DNA from: Planktothricoides raciborskii GIHE-MW2
Lineage (GTDB): Bacteria > Cyanobacteriota > Cyanobacteriia > Cyanobacteriales > Laspinemataceae
Direction: 5' to 3'
Length of the DNA: 64,000 nt
Assembly (NCBI RefSeq): GCF_040564635.1
Contig: NZ_CP159837.1
Location: 4,823,001-4,887,000 of the forward strand
A model generated the notes under the pieces. That model worked only from the letters and a program-made list of their open reading frames with translations. It made no database searches and was not told the origin of the DNA. The first letter of the stretch is position 1. The number at the start of each line of letters is the position of its first letter. The translations under genes were made by a program, and so were the position numbers. Shown in pieces: positions 42,522 through 51,862 of the stretch.

Positions 42522-43154
42522 ATTAATGGGTGGTGGGGAATATCCAAAAAAATATCGTGGCTGGTGTTGGGTTTCGTTCCTCAACCCAACCTACGACTTA
42601 ACAGCTTCTCTTTGTGTCCTCTGTGTCTCTGTGGTTTTTTTCCCTCTTATTCCCCTCTTTTTATAAGGGTGGTTAGGGGGGCAAACTTATGTTGGGTTTC
42701 GTTCCCTATCCCCCACCGCCAATATATATAAGAAATGTTACGTTTTGTATATTTTAATTTAATTTTTGATGAAATAGGGAACAGGACAATCCGACTCAAC
42801 GACAAAATAACGACAAAATATTTTGTCCCAACTTTCCCAAGTCGTCAAAATCCTCCTTTGCTCATTTTCCGTCAGGTCAATTTGGTGGCGATCGCCTCTA
42901 CAAAATCAACCTTGTCTTACAGCGGTTGTCTGATGAATAGATCACAGAGAATTTGTATGATTTATAAAGCGTAAGGGCGAAGCATTCCGGCTGGTAGGGG
43001 CGAAGCATTCCGGCAGTCAAATTAATAGTTTCAGCATTGTAGGGGCGAATGGCCATTCGCCCCTACTGCCGGAATGCTTCGCCCCTACAGTGTACTTCAA
43101 AAGAACCAGATTTTAGTATAAATCCATCTCACCTTTTATCCCAGGGTATATTTT
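42522..43154. other. intergenic region with several repeat families
   Basis: 633 bases. It has gttgggtttcgttcc repeats (42573 and 42690, the first with a facing aacccaacc arm), a tgtgtcctctgtgtctctgtg repeat near 42613, and the palindrome cluster at 42973-43090. An AT-rich stretch at 42720-42780 shows no credible gene. Confidence 0.6.
42973..43090. repeat. nested GGGGCGAAGCATTCC/GGGGCGAATGGCC elements
   Basis: A left arm GTAGGGGCGAAGCATTCC at 42996 and its complement at 43071-43088 enclose a complete GTAGGGGCGAATGGCC / GGCCATTCGCCCCTAC palindrome (43039-43066). A partial extra left arm lies at 42973-42990. It ends 65 bases before the subtilase gene. Confidence 0.85.
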
Positions 43155-46100
43155 ATGTCCATTGACATTAACCAACTATTTGATGCCAGATACTATGCAT
43201 TAATGAACCCAGATTTAGCGGCAGCGGGAATTAACACTGACGATAAATTATATCGGCATTTTAGAAATAATGGGTTAGCAGAAGGTCGCCCTTTTTCTCC
43301 ATTTATCGATATCCAGGTTTATCGGGCGGAAAATCCCGACTTAGAAAAGAATGGTCTATACTCTAATGAACAACTTTATCGCCATTTAGAAACCTATGGG
43401 ATCAAAGAAGGTCGCAAATTTTCTCGACTGATCGATCTGAATTTATATCTGAGCGAAAATCCCGATGTTAACCAAGCTTTTGGGGGCGATCGCGAATTAG
43501 CCTTTGAGCATTTACGCAACCTAGGCATCCGCGAAGGTCGTAAATTTTCGCAATTAATGGATTTAGATTATTACTTAGCCCTAAACCCCGATGTAGCGGC
43601 GGCATATAATAACGATAAACTCGGTGCTTTTAATCATTGGATTTTTGCCGGACGGGGGGAAGGAAGGCAATATTTTCCTAATAATTTGGGCATATTAACC
43701 GGGGCGGATAATATTAACCCGGTTAATTTAGTCAAAACCGATGTAGTTGGCCCCAGCGATCGCGACGATTATTATCAATTTTCTCTCAATGATTTGAGCG
43801 ATATTAGTATCAAAGTAGCCGGTTTGTCCCAAAAAGCCAATTTAACCCTCATTAAAGATGACAATCAGAATAATTTTCCCGATGATAAGCAGCAGTTATT
43901 GCCGATAGTTGCGAAAGATGAAGCAATTGAGGCGATCGACTTATTTGGAGTTTCTCCCGGTAACTATTTTATTCAAGTTTCCGGCAGTGAAGGAGACACT
44001 AATTATGATTTAAACATCTATGCAGAAACATCAGAACTATTGCGGAAACCCAGTGGCGCGGGGAACAGTCCGGGGACGGCATTAAATTTGGGATTATTAA
44101 TAGAATCTCAAGTAGTTCGGGATGTGGTTAATCCAGGGCGATCGCAGAACTTTTATCAATTTCAAACTAATCGCCAGAGTGATGTATATATTACCCTAGA
44201 AGGGGTGAATACAGACATCCGCTTACAATTAGTCAGAGATACCAATGGCAATGGACTGCTTGACCCCGATGAAGTCGTAGAAACTATTGCCAACTATAAA
44301 GAACCTGTAGATATAGATCGCAATGGAGAAATTGATTTATCGGAATTTTTTGCCTGGTTAGATGGCACCAATCAAGAGGTGCCTTATCCTGATGCAATTA
44401 TTGCCCAAAATTTACTCCCAGGCAACTACTTTGTCCAAGTGGGTCAAGTCGGTGAACCCACAGGTTACACCCTCAAAATCGATGGGATTCCTGCCCCCGT
44501 CCCCGCAGAAGGTGCGACTAATGAAAATCCCGTTTCTTGGGGCAATTTAGGTACTCTCAACAAAAAAGCTAAACCCGTAGTAACTGACTTTGTAGGCTAT
44601 GGCAACCCTTATGATTTCTATGCTTTTTTCCTAGAAAAAAGTAGTGAAGTAAGTTTACGTTTACAAGGTATTAATAACAAAGCAGATTTAATTTTAATTC
44701 ACGATATTAATGAAGATGGAGGATTTTCGGGTCGAGAAATCATTAAGTTTCCCTCCGCAGAAGATGGGGCAGACTATACTTTAAATCGCCTCTTGGGACG
44801 GGGGACTTATTATGTCGGAGTTGCCAAGGCAAAAGGCGAAACTGCCTATACTTTGAGTGCGGAAGTTATTTCTGAGAATTTGCCCCCAGATGGGGCGGGA
44901 AATTTTATCGGTCAAGCGGCTGATTTAGGGGTAGTCAATGGGGTACAAACCCGCCGAGATTTTGTTAGTGCTGAAGACCCGGATGATTTCTATCGTTTCC
45001 AAGTCAATGATTTTAGTCAATTGACTCTATTTTTGGATGAACAAACCGCTAATAGCCAAGTTTATTTAATCCAAGATGTGAATGGCAATGGCTTGGTTGA
45101 TGGGGATGAAGTGATTGTCGGTTCTGAATCCCAAGGGGCTTATCGTGAATATATTAATCGTACCCTAACTCCCGGCACTTATTTTATCCGCGTAGCTCAC
45201 GCAATGGGGCCAGGTTCCTATTATTTATGGATGGAAAATAACCCAATTACTCCTCCTGCCCAAACCGCCGGAAATAGTTTAGCTACCGCCAAAGATTTGG
45301 GAGTATTGAATGGCTGGCAACAGGAAGCAGGATTGGTGACTGGCAATAATGAAGGGGGCGATCGCAATCATCTGTACCGATTTAACCTGGAATCAGCCAG
45401 TGATGTGACTATTTTGCTTGATGAAATGTCAGCAAATGCGGATATCCGGTTGGTTCAAGACCGCAACAATAATGGCCAAATTGAACCAGAGGAAATTATC
45501 GCGATCGCTGCTGCAACTGGAGCAAGTCCAGAACAAATTAGCCAAAGTAATTTAGCCCCAGGAACTTATTATGTTTGGGTATCTCAAACCCAGGGAAATA
45601 CGGCCTATCAACTCAACTTAATTCCTAACAATTATAACCGGGATACGGGTCATGGATTAGTCGATGCAGCGGCAGCAGTTGCTCAAGCCATTGGTTCAGA
45701 ATCGTTTCCCGAAGTTGCGCCCTTGGGTGGGACGGACTGGGGCTTAGATGCGATCGGTGCCCCCAAAGTTTGGCAGCAAGGATATACCGGGAAAGGAGTA
45801 GTTGTCGCGGTGATTGATAGTGGTGTTGACTACACTCATCCTGATATCGATGATAATCTTTGGTTTAACGAATCTGAAATTCCCGGAAATGGCATTGATG
45901 ATGATAATAATGGCTTTATTGATGATTGGCGCGGCTGGGATTTTCTGGATAATGATAACGATCCCAAAGATACAGATCCCGTCGGCGGTCATGGCACTCA
46001 TGTAGCGGGAATTATTGCCGGGGAAAATAACTCTTTTGGCGTGACTGGAGTTGCCCCCGATGCCAAAATTATGGCCATCCGATCGCTGGGTATTTTCCGA

Positions 46101-46640
46101 GGCGAAGAAGACCCGATTACTGGTGGGATTCGTTATGCTGTTGATAATGGCGCTGACGTAATTAATCTTAGCTTGGGTTCTCAGGGAGAAAATCCCGAAA
46201 TTTCCGCAGCGGTGCGCTATGCCAATGAAAACGGTGTAGTAGTAGTCATGGCATCAGGAAATGATGGCCTCAGTGCAATTTCTGGCGGTCAACGTTTTAG
46301 CCAAAAAGTTTATCCGGCACAATTAGCATCAGAAATCGGCTTGGCAGTCGGGGCAGTGGAAAAAAACAAGGCGATCGCAGATTTCACTAATCGTGCAGGC
46401 AGCACTCCCCAAAATTATGTAGTTGCACCGGGCAAAGAAGTCTATTCTTCCCTATTAAGCGATCGCTATGATTTTTGGGAAGGCACATCAATGGCTGCCC
46501 CCCATATTGCTGGAGTAGCGGCCTTAATTATCAGCGCCAATCCTAATTTAAATCTGGCACAAGTGGAAAATTTAATCACCAGTACAGCAAACCCATTTGG
46601 GCTGACAGAAAATGGCATTTTTGATCCCTTAGAATTGTAA
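43155..46640 (+). CDS. surface subtilase (S8) with N-terminal 42-residue repeats
   Basis: 1161 codons from ATG. Residues ~8-175 are four 42-residue repeats (Y-x3-NPD-[LV]...H...G-x2-EGR-x-FS) matching those of the 1792-codon protein. Then come about five beta-sandwich domains of the PPC (bacterial pre-peptidase) kind (~180-820), with Ca-binding-like DTNGNGLLDPDE and DVNGNGLVDGDE. The peptidase is C-terminal: Asp888 in VIDSGVDYTHPDI, His946 in GHGTHVAG, Ser1112 in GTSMAAPH, with oxyanion Asn in ASGNDG. A GHGLVDAAAAVAQAIG segment, usually at a subtilase end, precedes the catalytic domain. No signal peptide is seen. Probably exported and Ca-dependent; the substrate is unknown. Confidence 0.92.
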   Translation: MSIDINQLFDARYYALMNPDLAAAGINTDDKLYRHFRNNGLAEGRPFSPFIDIQVYRAENPDLEKNGLYSNEQLYRHLETYGIKEGRKFSRLIDLNLYLSENPDVNQAFGGDRELAFEHLRNLGIREGRKFSQLMDLDYYLALNPDVAAAYNNDKLGAFNHWIFAGRGEGRQYFPNNLGILTGADNINPVNLVKTDVVGPSDRDDYYQFSLNDLSDISIKVAGLSQKANLTLIKDDNQNNFPDDKQQLLPIVAKDEAIEAIDLFGVSPGNYFIQVSGSEGDTNYDLNIYAETSELLRKPSGAGNSPGTALNLGLLIESQVVRDVVNPGRSQNFYQFQTNRQSDVYITLEGVNTDIRLQLVRDTNGNGLLDPDEVVETIANYKEPVDIDRNGEIDLSEFFAWLDGTNQEVPYPDAIIAQNLLPGNYFVQVGQVGEPTGYTLKIDGIPAPVPAEGATNENPVSWGNLGTLNKKAKPVVTDFVGYGNPYDFYAFFLEKSSEVSLRLQGINNKADLILIHDINEDGGFSGREIIKFPSAEDGADYTLNRLLGRGTYYVGVAKAKGETAYTLSAEVISENLPPDGAGNFIGQAADLGVVNGVQTRRDFVSAEDPDDFYRFQVNDFSQLTLFLDEQTANSQVYLIQDVNGNGLVDGDEVIVGSESQGAYREYINRTLTPGTYFIRVAHAMGPGSYYLWMENNPITPPAQTAGNSLATAKDLGVLNGWQQEAGLVTGNNEGGDRNHLYRFNLESASDVTILLDEMSANADIRLVQDRNNNGQIEPEEIIAIAAATGASPEQISQSNLAPGTYYVWVSQTQGNTAYQLNLIPNNYNRDTGHGLVDAAAAVAQAIGSESFPEVAPLGGTDWGLDAIGAPKVWQQGYTGKGVVVAVIDSGVDYTHPDIDDNLWFNESEIPGNGIDDDNNGFIDDWRGWDFLDNDNDPKDTDPVGGHGTHVAGIIAGENNSFGVTGVAPDAKIMAIRSLGIFRGEEDPITGGIRYAVDNGADVINLSLGSQGENPEISAAVRYANENGVVVVMASGNDGLSAISGGQRFSQKVYPAQLASEIGLAVGAVEKNKAIADFTNRAGSTPQNYVVAPGKEVYSSLLSDRYDFWEGTSMAAPHIAGVAALIISANPNLNLAQVENLITSTANPFGLTENGIFDPLEL

Positions 46641-46687
46641 AATTTCTGGTGAATTTTTGGTAAACTTATAGTAATTAGGGACAGATT

Positions 46688-46712
46688 AAAGACACCGCAA
46701 TGCGGTGTCTTT
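46688..46712 (+). terminator. terminator hairpin after subtilase gene
   Basis: Perfect AAAGACACCGCA / TGCGGTGTCTTT arms 48 bases behind the stop. Confidence 0.8.
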
Positions 46713-46771
46713 AATATCTTAATACACTTTAATCCATTTTAATACCAAATCCGGTTTATTATAATAGAGTT

Positions 46772-46865
46772 ATTGCAAAATTCTAAAAAGCCTCCCTTAG
46801 ATCGGGGGGTTGGGGGGTTGGGGGGGTTGGGGGTATCGATCCGGTATTTTGCAATCTTGTCTAAT
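46772..46865. repeat. GCAAAATTC...GTCTAAT element, copy 2
   Basis: Begins attgcaaaattctaaaaagc and ends gtatcgatcc then ggtattttgcaatcttgtct-aat. ATTGCAAAAT and ATTTTGCAAT near the ends are exact complements. A gggggtt minisatellite lies inside. It overlaps the apparent 5' extension of the MarC frame. Confidence 0.8.
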
Positions 46866-46892
46866 CCCAACTATCCCAATCTTTCAGATTTT

Positions 46893-47531
46893 ATGTCATC
46901 AATTATTGTCAACGCTGACCCACAATTTATCTTTACCATTTTCTTTCTCAGTCTAGGGCCTGTCAAAATCATCTTTCCTTTTGTCAAACTCACTCATAAT
47001 GCCACTCCAGAATATCGGCGAAATGTGGCAATTTGGGCGGCCATCTTCGCCACAATCGTTGTTTTATTGGTAGCATTGTTTGGACATCATTTAATAGCCA
47101 AATATCAGCTTTCTCTCGACGCCCAGCGGCTGGCTGGGGGTTTAATACTGCTCATTTCTGCCCTGTTTAACACTTTTCCTCATCTTCAACCACCTTTAGA
47201 CATTCCCAAAACTGAACTAACAGCCATACAACTGGCGATTCGTCCCATCGTATCTCCGATTATTATTCCCCCTATTGGCATCGCCGCGATTCTGATTTTT
47301 ACCACCTTGTTTCAAGGTAATTGGGATATGCAATGGATTATTGTAAAAAGTTTGTTAACCATCATGATTTTTGATTTAATCGCGATGCTATTTGCCGATA
47401 AAATTATCAAAATACCGGGACTGATTCAATTTCTCACTTTAGCTACTTTAGTCTTAAATTTTATTCAGGTATCTTTGGCTATCGAGGTTATATTAATTTC
47501 TTTAAAAAGTTTGGCAATTATTATCAAGTAA
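46893..47531 (+). CDS. MarC/UPF0056 family membrane protein
   Basis: 212 codons from ATG 46893; the frame further upstream runs through a repeat element and is not coding. Six hydrophobic segments, with FTIFFLSLGPVKIIFPFVKL at the start (MarC-like 'GP-x-K' motif), RNVAIWAAIFATIVVLLVAL, RLAGGLILLISALF, and VSPIIIPPIGIAAILIF in place of the usual PLA-PGPG motif. The family is common but unassigned; the name from multiple antibiotic resistance is not supported by data. Single gene. Confidence 0.85.
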   Translation: MSSIIVNADPQFIFTIFFLSLGPVKIIFPFVKLTHNATPEYRRNVAIWAAIFATIVVLLVALFGHHLIAKYQLSLDAQRLAGGLILLISALFNTFPHLQPPLDIPKTELTAIQLAIRPIVSPIIIPPIGIAAILIFTTLFQGNWDMQWIIVKSLLTIMIFDLIAMLFADKIIKIPGLIQFLTLATLVLNFIQVSLAIEVILISLKSLAIIIK

Positions 47532-48522
47532 ATTGGCATAGTCTTCTCACTTTGACCCGTTGGACGATGCCGCCTTGATGGTTCGGTTCGGGCCGTTCGA
47601 TGTATTGCATTTACAGGCATCGTGGGGGCAATTACTCACTCAGCTTTCGCTCACTTTACGCACAATGAATGTTTTAATTTATTCCTACCTTTGCAGGTGG
47701 CTGATAACGTATTCAAGTAAACCATGTTAGGACTAACTTTACCGCCGTATCCCGTCTGCATATACCGGGCATTCCCCCAGTCTTTTGCTTCTAGATACAT
47801 CTGACCTCCACAAAGGTTTGCGCTTACACTTATCACTAATAAAATTGCTTTGAGAGCCAAGAGGGGGATACTTCGTTCCGTGGTTTCGGGTATAATTAGC
47901 TAATAGTCCACCCTATCCCCCTGGGTACTTTTAGGACTTCAATATCAAAGCCTTGTCTACTGCTTACTTTGACTTTTGTGGGTTAATCAAATAATTACCC
48001 ACTTATTCCCCATGTTCATTTTGAACGCAGCAGATCAACCAGTTTCGCTACTTATTATTAGAGAGGATTCAGGACGGGCGTTTGCTTGCGCTAACCCACG
48101 CCTAACCCTAATTGGCTCTTCGGGGATTCCCCATCTGGTTAAGAGTTACCACCAATAAGCCCGCTTCACACTGTAGATAGTAAGTCTCCGGGTGGGGTTG
48201 TTGCCTTCTACCCCTGGTTTGTAAATTTTTATTACCATTCCAGGAAATCCGGGCAAATTTTCTACCTTGTTTTAGGATTGCTATATATCTCAAAAAACCC
48301 GGTTTTTTATATATATTTATTCCCTTGAAAATCACGAGCAAATTTTTTCAATAAACTTCTTGCAAAATTCTAAAAAGCGCCCCTGCCCCCTTTTTTAAGG
48401 GGGGATCAAGGGGCGATCAAGGAGCGATCAAGGAGCGATCGATCCTTTACTTTGTACTCTTGTCTAATAACGACTCTATAAATTACCGACAAACGACTGG
48501 CAGTTAGACGGGCAGTTAATCG
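47532..48522. other. ~1 kb region without a clear gene
   Basis: Contains several short minus-strand frames, one (47651-47860) with an N-terminal hydrophobic stretch and another (48108-48341) ending TYYLQCEAGLLVVTLNQMGN. Neither fits a family I can name. The base composition and broken frames suggest decayed mobile DNA. The element copy at 48361-48468 closes the region. Confidence 0.4.
48361..48468. repeat. GCAAAATTC...GTCTAAT element, copy 3
   Basis: Begins tgcaaaattctaaaaagcgc, has an internal ccccc-tttttta-aggggg stem and three copies of aaggrgcgatc, and ends gatcgatcct then ttactttgtactcttgtct-aat. Confidence 0.8.
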
Positions 48523-50376
48523 CTATTTAGAAAAATTCCGCAACTGCCATTTATTCAGCATATTTTCGCCGATGATGGCCATTGAACGGAAATTAGAGAC
48601 TTCCGCTTGCAACACAGAAATCGAACGAGCTTGTTGTTCAACTTGACGTTGCAACGCTTGATAAATTTCCGAGGACACTGTTTGTGATACCCGGTTTTGG
48701 GACTCTTGAAGTTGTTTTTCTAAAGTGGCGATCGCCTGATGTTGCCATTCCGACTTTTGCCGCACCGCATCATACTCAGCCGCTGCCACCTTAGAGTTAG
48801 CTTCAGCTTGTAAATGGGTTACTTGTTGCTCAAGTTCACCAATCCGTTGGGCTTGCCATTCCGACTGTTGCTGCACCGCATCATACTCAGCCGCTGCCAC
48901 CTTAGAGTTAGCTTCAGCTTGTAAATGGGCCACTTGTTGCTCAAGTTCACCAATCCGTTGGGCTTGCCATTCCGACTTTTGCTGCACCGCATCATACTCA
49001 GCCGCTGCCACCTTAGAGTTAGCTTCAGCTTGTAAATGGGCTACTTGTTGCTCAAGTTCACCAATCCGTTGGGCTTGCCATTCCGACTTTTGCTGCACCG
49101 CATCATACTCAGCCGCTGCCACCTTAGAGTTAGCTTCAGCTTGTAAATGGGCTACTTGTTGCTCAAGTTCACCAATCCGCTGGGCTTGCTGTTGGGACTG
49201 TTGCTGCACCGCATCATACTCAGCCGCTGCCACCTTAGAGTTAGCTTCAGCTTGTAAATGGGCTACTTGTTGCTCAAGTTCACCAATCCGCTGGGCTTGC
49301 TGTTGGGACTGTTGCTGCACCGCATCATACTCAGCCGCTGCCACCTTAGAGTTAGCTTCAGCTTGTAAATGGGCTACTTGTTGCTCAAGTTCACCAATCC
49401 GCTGGGCTTGCTGTTGGGACTGTTGCTGCACCGCATCATACTCAGCCGCTGCCACCTTAGAGTTAGCTTCAGCTTGTAAATGGGCTACTTGTTGCTCAAG
49501 TTCACCAATCCGCTGGGCTTGCTGTTGGGACTGTTGCTGCACCGCATCATACTCAGCCGCTGCCACCTTAGAGTTAGCTTCAGCTTGTAAATGGGCTACT
49601 TGTTGCTCAAGTTCACCAATCCGCTGGGCTTGCTGTTGGGACTGTTGCTGCACCGCATCATACTCAGCCGCTGCCACCTTAGAGTTAGCTTCAGCTTGTA
49701 AATGGGCTACTTGTTGCTCAAGTTCACCAATCCGCTGGGCTTGCTGTTGGGACTGTTGCTGCACCGCATCATACTCAGCCGCTGCCACCTTAGAGTTAGC
49801 TTCAGCTTGTAAATGGGCTACTTGTTGCTCAAAGTTGGTAACTTGTTGCTCCAAGTCCTGAATGCGGTTAGCTTGTGCTGCCGAATCTTGCTGTAAAGCT
49901 TGGTATTGCTCAGGGGAAACAGAAGAAGTGTTTTGAGTCCCTTGTTGTTGTAACTGTTGCTCTAATTCAGCAATTTTGTGTTTTAAATCGACAATAAAAC
50001 TGGCTTGTTCCTGAGAATCTTGTGCCTCAGCCATCTCAGGATGCTGCTGTTCTGAGGATAGTTTTTCTGAAAGGCGATGGTTCGGTGTTGCCGTCACTTG
50101 AACCACTTGTTTTTTCTGTGTGGACTTGTGACTCGCCGAAGTGTCACTTTCACTGCTATCAACTAGGTTAGTTTTTAAGGTGATCGTGATCTCCGATCCA
50201 TCACTAGATATATCGATATTCCCTCTGGATAGTTGCTCAAAAAACTGAGTCCGAGACATCTTCACGGCTTCAGCCATTGTAGTGAAAGACTGACTACCAG
50301 TGCGGCTAATTGATACTTGCATTTTCATTTGTCCATCTGGATTTGCTTTAATCATATCGCGCTTTTTTTTTGCCAT
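48523..50376 (-). CDS. coiled-coil protein with ten 37-residue repeats
   Basis: 617 codons. AGGAGGG six bases before ATG 50376 fixes the start (MAKKKRDMIKANPDGQMKMQ). The basic N-terminal part (~1-75) has SQSFTTMAEAVKMSRTQFFE and then IDISSDGSEITITLKT, a small alpha/beta domain. After a Gln/Ser-rich linker come ten units of 37 residues (core RIGELEQQVAHLQAEANSKV), six of them identical at the central QQQSQQQ and four with SEWQ variants. These form a long Ala/Gln/Glu coiled coil. The C-terminal ~75 residues are non-repetitive. No signal or membrane part. A filament-forming or scaffold role is likely; no named family. Confidence 0.85.
   Translation of the reverse strand: MAKKKRDMIKANPDGQMKMQVSISRTGSQSFTTMAEAVKMSRTQFFEQLSRGNIDISSDGSEITITLKTNLVDSSESDTSASHKSTQKKQVVQVTATPNHRLSEKLSSEQQHPEMAEAQDSQEQASFIVDLKHKIAELEQQLQQQGTQNTSSVSPEQYQALQQDSAAQANRIQDLEQQVTNFEQQVAHLQAEANSKVAAAEYDAVQQQSQQQAQRIGELEQQVAHLQAEANSKVAAAEYDAVQQQSQQQAQRIGELEQQVAHLQAEANSKVAAAEYDAVQQQSQQQAQRIGELEQQVAHLQAEANSKVAAAEYDAVQQQSQQQAQRIGELEQQVAHLQAEANSKVAAAEYDAVQQQSQQQAQRIGELEQQVAHLQAEANSKVAAAEYDAVQQQSQQQAQRIGELEQQVAHLQAEANSKVAAAEYDAVQQKSEWQAQRIGELEQQVAHLQAEANSKVAAAEYDAVQQKSEWQAQRIGELEQQVAHLQAEANSKVAAAEYDAVQQQSEWQAQRIGELEQQVTHLQAEANSKVAAAEYDAVRQKSEWQHQAIATLEKQLQESQNRVSQTVSSEIYQALQRQVEQQARSISVLQAEVSNFRSMAIIGENMLNKWQLRNFSK
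48741..49850. repeat. 111-bp tandem repeat, ten units, inside coiled-coil gene
   Basis: Units of 111 bases, nearly identical in DNA, differing mainly in the QQQSQQQ versus Q(K/Q)SEWQ segment. Near-identity points to recent expansion, and copy number should vary between strains. Confidence 0.9.
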
Positions 50377-51307
50377 TGACACCCTCCTATGGCTGCCTCT
50401 TAATTTCGTCAAATTGAATGATTTCCCCGATGCGTTTTGGTCAGGCGTCCTAATTTGAGGCTCGCCAGAATGAAAACACTATCATTGCTTGAATAATGTT
50501 TAGCGTTTTCTTTTTATTTTATGCCCAGATAATTTGCTATAAAATACAGCATTATTTTTTGACTTTTTGCCCGGTTACAAACGCAAAATCAGGGGGGTTT
50601 TATGGTTGCGGTTAATTTTAAACTGATTCCTACTATCCTGAAAAAAATTAGCATTCATTATAAAAATGTACTGGTCTTTTGAGCGAATTGTTGTTGAGAC
50701 AAGTCTGTTAAGACCGATTAAGCTACAGGAAGTAAAAATCCATAAAAGCACCGCTCAATGTTCACATCGTATCATTGAAGGGGTTAGTTTGAATCATATC
50801 TTTTGTCCCCGGTTCACTTTTTCCCTTTGCTCAGGATCGGATGATGGGATCGCCCCTGGAGAGATCCCCTGGAGATGAATCAACTCATTGGTTTATCACC
50901 GTATGCCATTTGCCGACTGACGGTTACTTAATTGCCAAAATTGTTAAAAAACGTTACAAAAATTAATATTTTTCCTCGTTCGGTCAAATTTGACCAAAAA
51001 ATCAACTTAGATCCCGCTTAAAGTCTAAAAAAGTCTAAAAAAGTCTAAAAATTTCTGCGGACGAAAAAGAGTATGGACAAATATGGATAAATTTGGCACA
51101 AGGACACAAGATCCGGGAAGTAATCCGGGAAGTAATCCGGGAAGTAATCCGGGAAGTAATCCGGGAAGTAATTGACTAAATATCTGAGTTATGCCCATTG
51201 AAGGACTTCGTGCATTTCAGAGCTTTCAATGTCGTTAAGGAATTTTCTTGGCAAACTGACTGCAATTGATCGACTTGGGTCATAACCCAGATACCAAATT
51301 TGTTCCA
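50377..51307. other. 930-base region with small tandem repeats
   Basis: AT-rich up to 50660, probably the promoter of the coiled-coil gene. A 70-codon plus frame at 50666 is not convincing. agtctaaaaa repeats lie at 51018-51052, and 12-bp units at 51109-51168. The rest shows nothing. Confidence 0.5.
51109..51168. repeat. 12-bp tandem repeat taatccgggaag x5
   Basis: Five units (the first with one change) downstream of the bilin lyase gene, in the intergenic region. Confidence 0.85.
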
Positions 51308-51862
51308 TTAGAGAACTTTTTGCTCAACCCCAAATCCGACTAATACCACTTGTTCTAAAGGCTGGTCATTGAAGGGACGCTGATAGTTGAGGATTTTGCG
51401 AATGCGTAAATTTGGGTTAATCAAGGTAATTGAATCAACGGAAATCACCCGAGTGTAGTTGGTGGTCATTAGTAGTTCCCGGGTGTCCCGATCGAACCGA
51501 AAATGGGAGATCATGGGTTTGGCTTCTTCATAAGCCCGATCGCGCAAATAGTCTCCTTCTAAAATAGACCCGTGAGAACTGGTGGGGACAAAAAGCAAAT
51601 TAAGCTGCTGGGAGACTTGTTCGCCCTTTTCGGAAATGGTTTCAAATTCGAGATGAAATCCGGGCAAAGTATCTAAGTCAGAATGGGGGGGTCGCCCATT
51701 GTCTGCTAGAACCTGAGTTTTTTGGGTGGTCGTCAAAGGACTCACCACAAATTCAGTCCGCGATCGCTCCACTTCCTGATAAGTCAAGTAATGATAAGTG
51801 CGTTCAGTTTTCCATTGACCGACACAACAGTCAAAAAAGTAGTGAAATTTAGATGTGTCCAT
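51308..51862 (-). CDS. phycobiliprotein lyase, CpcS/CpeS family
   Basis: 184 codons from ATG 51862 (MDTSKFHYFFDCCVGQWKTE). These proteins attach phycocyanobilin to Cys84-type sites of phycobiliproteins. The fold is a ten-stranded lipocalin-like barrel, here seen as CCVGQWKTERTYHYL, VERSRTEFVV, LEGDYLRDRAYEE, SHFRFDRDTRELLMTTNY and LRIRKILNYQRP. I cannot tell CpcS, CpcU or CpeS apart, so no symbol is given. Stands alone, flanked by tandem-repeat DNA on both sides. Confidence 0.9.
   Translation of the reverse strand: MDTSKFHYFFDCCVGQWKTERTYHYLTYQEVERSRTEFVVSPLTTTQKTQVLADNGRPPHSDLDTLPGFHLEFETISEKGEQVSQQLNLLFVPTSSHGSILEGDYLRDRAYEEAKPMISHFRFDRDTRELLMTTNYTRVISVDSITLINPNLRIRKILNYQRPFNDQPLEQVVLVGFGVEQKVL

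Noticed and set aside
48108-48341. Minus-strand frame ending QCEAGLLVVTLNQMGN, considered as a transposase C-terminus
   Set aside because: I could not match it firmly to TnpB or any other family; kept only as part of the unexplained region.
50666-50878. Plus-strand frame of 70 codons
   Set aside because: No ribosome-binding site, no recognisable domain, ends in repeat-like gatcgcccctgg DNA.
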